Of a stretch of 64,000 nucleotides of DNA, positions 60,252-64,000 are shown piece by piece. A model generated the notes under the pieces. The model was not told where the DNA came from, did not search any database, and was given only the letters and a program-made list of their open reading frames with translations. This DNA comes from Manganitrophus sp963718695 (GTDB taxonomy: Bacteria > Nitrospirota > Nitrospiria > SBBL01 > Manganitrophaceae): NCBI GenBank assembly GCA_963718695.1, contig OY970371.1, positions 3,472,001 to 3,536,000 on the forward strand, given 5' to 3'. The first letter of the stretch is position 1. The number at the start of each line of letters is the position of its first letter. The translations under genes were made by a program, and so were the position numbers.

Positions 60252-63200
60252 TTGAAGGAAACCCCTCTTCAGAAGAGGACACCAGGAGCATCCATTCACC
60301 CTCTGCAGAAGTTCACCCGGTCTCTTTTCCAAGCCCCTTCGGCTTTCGTTGTCCTCTCAGTGACCCTGGCCCTCACCGGATTCGCCTGGTATTTTACACA
60401 GCGGAGTATTGAAAATAACGCACACGCCCGTTTTGATCGACGGGTCGTAAGAGCATCCAGGACCATTGAGAAACGCATTCAGACGTATACAGATATCCTC
60501 CTGTCGGTACGCGGTCTCTTTGCGGTGAACCAAAACATCACCCGGGCCGACTGGAGAAGATATATCGAATCGCTCCAGTTACAAAAACGTTATCCCGGCA
60601 TTTACGATCTGCTCTTTGTCCGATACGTACCTAAATCGGAACGGGCTGAATTCGAAAGACACGTAAGAAACGATACGAGCATCGGTCCAAAAGGTTATCC
60701 CGGTTTTTCAATCCACCCCGAAGGAGATCGCCCCGAGTACTTCCCCATTGAATTTACAGAGCCGTTCTCACCCATTCCGGTACAGTTCGGCTTCGATATC
60801 GGAAGCGAGCCGGTCCGACGGCAAGCCCTCGAACAAGCGCGCGATACCGGTCATCCCGTCTCGACCGGACGGATTATCCTGGTCGGGACCGAGGAGGTCG
60901 GATTTTCCATTCGGGTTCCGGTCTACCGCAAAGGGCTGCCTCAGACCACAGTGGAGGAGAAACGCCGCGCCCTGATCGGATTCGTCGCCTCCGCGTTCAC
61001 CATGAAGGATCTCATGCAGGAGGTCCTCGGCGGCAATTCCAGGCTCGACTTTCAATTTGAGATTTTCGATGGTGGAATAGAGAAGACAACCAACCCCCTT
61101 CCCCTCCTAACAAAAGAGAGACTGCTTTACGACAGCAATGACATTATGGGCGCCAACACCGACAACAATCCCCCCCGATACACACAAATCGCCTCTTTGG
61201 ATATCGCAGGTCGCCATTGGTACATCTACTTTTCCACCCATGCCTCCTTCCTATCGGAAATAGAAGAAACCCTTCCTTCCCTTATTCTTTTCGGCGGGGC
61301 GACGTTCTCCCTGTTGCTCTCGTACATCACCTGGTCCACGACAACCGCACGCCGGCGCGCCGTCGATCTTGCGGAAACGATGACCGCCGATCTTCGGGAA
61401 AGCGAGGAACGATTCCGTGCCATTTTCGACCGGGCTCCCTCCGGCATCGTGGTGGTTGATTTGGGGGGACATTTCATTCAAGTCAACGAAGGCTTCGCCG
61501 AGACCCTTGGCTATACGCGGGAAGAGCTGCAGTCGCGTAGCTTCCAAGAGATCACCCATCCGGATGATCTTCCCGAAAGCCTGGCACTCCGGGAAAACTT
61601 GCTGGCGGGCAAATTGGATAAACACCGCTACCAAAAACGCTACATCCGTAAAGACGGTCGGATCGTTTGGGGCGATGTCACCGTCTCCCAGATACATGAT
61701 TCCACTGGAAAGCCGAAGTATTTTGTCGCGGTCGTAGATGATATCACCGAGCGGAAACAGGTGGAGGAAGCGCTGCGGGAAACGAATCACACCCTTCAAG
61801 CCCTCATTGAGGCCTCTCCCCTGGCCATTATTACCCTCGATCTGGATGGAACGGTCAAGAGCTGGAACCCCGCCGCCGAACAGATTTTCGGATGGAGCCC
61901 GGAAGAGGTCATCGGCCGCTTCAATCCCATCGTCCCCAAAGAGAAAGAGAATGAGTTTAAAGGATTGGTGAAGGCGCTTCTGCAAGGGAAAGTTTTTTCC
62001 AATCTCGAAGTCAGCCGCCGAAAGAAAGACGGCTCTCCCGTCGACGTGAGTTTATCGACCGCCCCGCTCCGCGATGCCCATGGCAATATCCGAGGCATCG
62101 TCGGCATCCTCGCCGACATGACCGCATATAAAAAAGCTGAGAATGCCCTTCGAAAAAGTGAAGCCCAATTCAGGCGTGTCGTCGATTCCAATATGATCGG
62201 GATTGTTTTCTCGGGTGTCAACGGGAACATCACAGAGGCGAATGACTCTTTTCTCCGGATGGTCGGATACACGCGCGAGGAGCTTCGCCTGGGCGTGATC
62301 AGTTGGAAAGAAATGACCCCCCCCGAATACACCCATCTCGACATGAAGGGCCTTGAAGAGATGGCCGCGACCGGCGTGAGTCCTCCTTTTGAAAAAGAAT
62401 TTATTTGCAGAGATGGAAGCAGAATCCCGGTGATGATCGGCGCCGCCTTCCTCGAGGGCTCACGGGAAAATACCGTCGGTTTTGTCCTCGACCTTACACA
62501 ACGGAAGCGAGCGGAAGAAGAATTGAAGAAGAGCGAGGCCCGCTTTCGTCGTCTGGCCGAATCGAATCTTCTTGGAATTGCTTTCTGGGAAGGTGATGGG
62601 ACGATCACGGATGCCACCGACTACTTCCTTACAATGGTGGGCTACACGCAGGAAGAGCTTCGATCGGGCCGGCTTTGCTGGAAAGAGATGACGCCGGAAG
62701 AGTATCACCCTCTGGATCGGAAGGCGATGATTGAAATGTCGGAAAGGGGCGCTTTCACCCCCTTTGAGAAAGAGTACATCCGGAAGGATGGCTCGCGTGT
62801 TTCGATCCTGATCGGCGGCGCCTCGCTGGAGGGAGATCCCAACCGCGGGATCGGTTTTGTCCTCGATATTACCGATCGCAAACGGGCCGATGCGCTTCTG
62901 AGAGAAAGCGAGGAGCAGTACCGACGCCTGTTTGAGGGAAGTCCCCTTCCGATGTGGATTTATGACCTGAAGACCCTCTCTTTTCTCGCCGTCAACGAGG
63001 CCGCCATTCAACACTACGGGTATACGCGGGAGGAATTCCTTTCGATGACCATCCTGGACATCCGGCCCTCTCAGGAAGTAACCGTGTCAATGGACCAGAT
63101 TTACAAAGTGGAAACCGGATTTAACTCGGTCGGAATCTGGAAGCATCGAAAAAAAGAGGGGACCCTCATCGATGTTCAAATTACTTACCAGTCTATTTCT

Positions 63201-64000
63201 TTTATGGGAATAGACGCCCAACTGATTCTCGCCAATGATATAACCGAACGCCTTCGCGCCGAAGAGGTGCTCCGAGAAAGTGAGGAACAGTACCGGCTCC
63301 TCTTCGATCGAAACCCCCACCCGATGTGGGTGGCCGATCCCGTCACCCATACCTTCTTAGCAGTGAATGAGGCGGCGATTCGGCATTACGGTTATTCACG
63401 AGAAGAGTTCCTTCAATTGACGCTGTGCGACATCCGCCCACCGGAAGAGATGCCCCGTCTCCTGCAATACCTTAAAGAGGCCTCGGAAAAGGAGGTCACT
63501 TCAGACCCCACTGAGGCGGGGGTCTGGACGCACAAGACAAAAAAGGGAGCCCTCATTGAAGTCGAGATCACCTGGAACCTGATCCTCTTTCGGGGGAAAG
63601 AGGCCCGCCTCGTTCTGGGGGAAGATGTCACCGAATCGCGAAAAACCGAGCGGGAGCTGCAAGATTCAGAGCGCCGGTTTCGACAGCTGGCCGAGAACAT
63701 CCATGAGATCTTCTGGATCGTGGAACGCCCTTCCTTCCGGATGCTGTATATTAGTCCCGCCTACGAGCAGATTTGGGGGCGCAGCTGTCAGACCCTTTAT
63801 GGTCAGCCACAATCATTCCTCGATGCAGTCTATTCCGAAGATCAGGCCCATATTGTCAACGCCATGGCGCAGCAAGGCATGGGAGAGCCGACCGACATCG
63901 AATATCGCATCGTCCGCCCCGACGGCTCTGTTCGCTGGATTCGAGATCGGGGCTTTCCGATCAAGGATGAATCGGGGAAAGTCTATCGGGTGGCCGGGGT
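60252..64000 (+). CDS. Large CHASE and multi-PAS membrane sensor, 3' end outside window
   Basis: More than 1249 residues, running off the right edge. TM1 (about 28-50), then a CHASE-type periplasmic domain (about 80-270: VRGLFAVNQNITRADWRRY, GYPGFSIHPEG) and TM2 near 340. At least seven PAS domains follow, each with the pattern of an Asp/Glu-Arg-Phe lead-in, GYTREEL and a C-terminal PAC strand. PAS 3-4 and 5-6 are internally similar pairs. No kinase or GGDEF domain is reached; by family it should be a sensor kinase or a GGDEF/EAL protein. Start: TTG 60252 with AAGGAG 11 nt upstream, the only reasonable start before TM1. Confidence 0.88.
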   Translation, partial: MKETPLQKRTPGASIHPLQKFTRSLFQAPSAFVVLSVTLALTGFAWYFTQRSIENNAHARFDRRVVRASRTIEKRIQTYTDILLSVRGLFAVNQNITRADWRRYIESLQLQKRYPGIYDLLFVRYVPKSERAEFERHVRNDTSIGPKGYPGFSIHPEGDRPEYFPIEFTEPFSPIPVQFGFDIGSEPVRRQALEQARDTGHPVSTGRIILVGTEEVGFSIRVPVYRKGLPQTTVEEKRRALIGFVASAFTMKDLMQEVLGGNSRLDFQFEIFDGGIEKTTNPLPLLTKERLLYDSNDIMGANTDNNPPRYTQIASLDIAGRHWYIYFSTHASFLSEIEETLPSLILFGGATFSLLLSYITWSTTTARRRAVDLAETMTADLRESEERFRAIFDRAPSGIVVVDLGGHFIQVNEGFAETLGYTREELQSRSFQEITHPDDLPESLALRENLLAGKLDKHRYQKRYIRKDGRIVWGDVTVSQIHDSTGKPKYFVAVVDDITERKQVEEALRETNHTLQALIEASPLAIITLDLDGTVKSWNPAAEQIFGWSPEEVIGRFNPIVPKEKENEFKGLVKALLQGKVFSNLEVSRRKKDGSPVDVSLSTAPLRDAHGNIRGIVGILADMTAYKKAENALRKSEAQFRRVVDSNMIGIVFSGVNGNITEANDSFLRMVGYTREELRLGVISWKEMTPPEYTHLDMKGLEEMAATGVSPPFEKEFICRDGSRIPVMIGAAFLEGSRENTVGFVLDLTQRKRAEEELKKSEARFRRLAESNLLGIAFWEGDGTITDATDYFLTMVGYTQEELRSGRLCWKEMTPEEYHPLDRKAMIEMSERGAFTPFEKEYIRKDGSRVSILIGGASLEGDPNRGIGFVLDITDRKRADALLRESEEQYRRLFEGSPLPMWIYDLKTLSFLAVNEAAIQHYGYTREEFLSMTILDIRPSQEVTVSMDQIYKVETGFNSVGIWKHRKKEGTLIDVQITYQSISFMGIDAQLILANDITERLRAEEVLRESEEQYRLLFDRNPHPMWVADPVTHTFLAVNEAAIRHYGYSREEFLQLTLCDIRPPEEMPRLLQYLKEASEKEVTSDPTEAGVWTHKTKKGALIEVEITWNLILFRGKEARLVLGEDVTESRKTERELQDSERRFRQLAENIHEIFWIVERPSFRMLYISPAYEQIWGRSCQTLYGQPQSFLDAVYSEDQAHIVNAMAQQGMGEPTDIEYRIVRPDGSVRWIRDRGFPIKDESGKVYRVAG

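Overview
The window reads as a chromosomal segment of a free-living, Gram-negative-type chemolithotroph or respiring bacterium. It has a TonB-dependent receptor, several lipoproteins, a c-type cytochrome, a membrane pyrophosphatase and many sensor kinases. Frequent TTG and GTG starts behind good Shine-Dalgarno sites, the moderately high GC content and the housekeeping gene types suggest the Nitrospirota (for example a Manganitrophus-like lineage). That assignment is an inference; no marker gene was searched.

Layout. 1-6.8 kb: a 3'-truncated K+-independent proton pyrophosphatase (hppA), divergent from a two-gene regulator (a Rossmann-fold/NarL-type kinase plus a response regulator), then an ATP-grasp ligase and threonine ammonia-lyase. 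6.9-12.9 kb: tRNA-Leu, the tig-clpP-clpX proteostasis cluster, a peptide-type ABC binding lipoprotein and a C26 amidotransferase-like hydrolase. 12.9-17.4 kb: a decaying defence island. It holds two toxin-antitoxin-like pairs (one with a broken HEPN partner), a degenerate copy of the 3' end of the C26 gene, a frameshifted DndC, a putative sulfur-binding/HNH nuclease and a gutted cysteine desulfurase. 17.4-34 kb: fpg, a lysine-rich small protein, ettA, an acetate-permease-type operon that also carries a nucleotidyltransferase pair, a VOC protein, SDRs, mreB, a cytochrome c, an S1/P1 nuclease with a TraB lipoprotein, and a copper P-type ATPase. 34-39.7 kb: TerC, DedA, nagZ, pepA, queE and rpsU.

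39.9-48 kb is a signalling block on the minus strand: TonB receptor, periplasmic binding protein, membrane kinase, a receiver-GAF-GGDEF-HD-GYP protein, a stand-alone receiver and a soluble kinase. Two of its transcription units share a near-identical promoter-like element. 48.15-52.71 kb is an AT-richer island bounded by a 30-bp perfect direct repeat made of the 3' end of tRNA-Arg(ACG). It carries an HNH protein, a TerB/BRCT protein with an overlapping microORF and a three-gene TIGR04255-type cassette, with no recognisable integrase.

52.7-64 kb returns to core genome: a lipoprotein, two tRNA-Ser genes behind serS with related structured spacers, metH (with an apparent one-base frameshift), ppnP, a J-domain protein and the start of a very large CHASE/multi-PAS sensor that runs off the window. 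Short GC-rich palindromes of one family lie between many genes.

The strongest candidates for something new are the tRNA-Arg island cassette, the relic phosphorothioation system that may keep a phosphorothioate-dependent nuclease, the NAD-fold histidine kinase, and the TonB-receptor/binding-protein/kinase operon with its shared promoter element.
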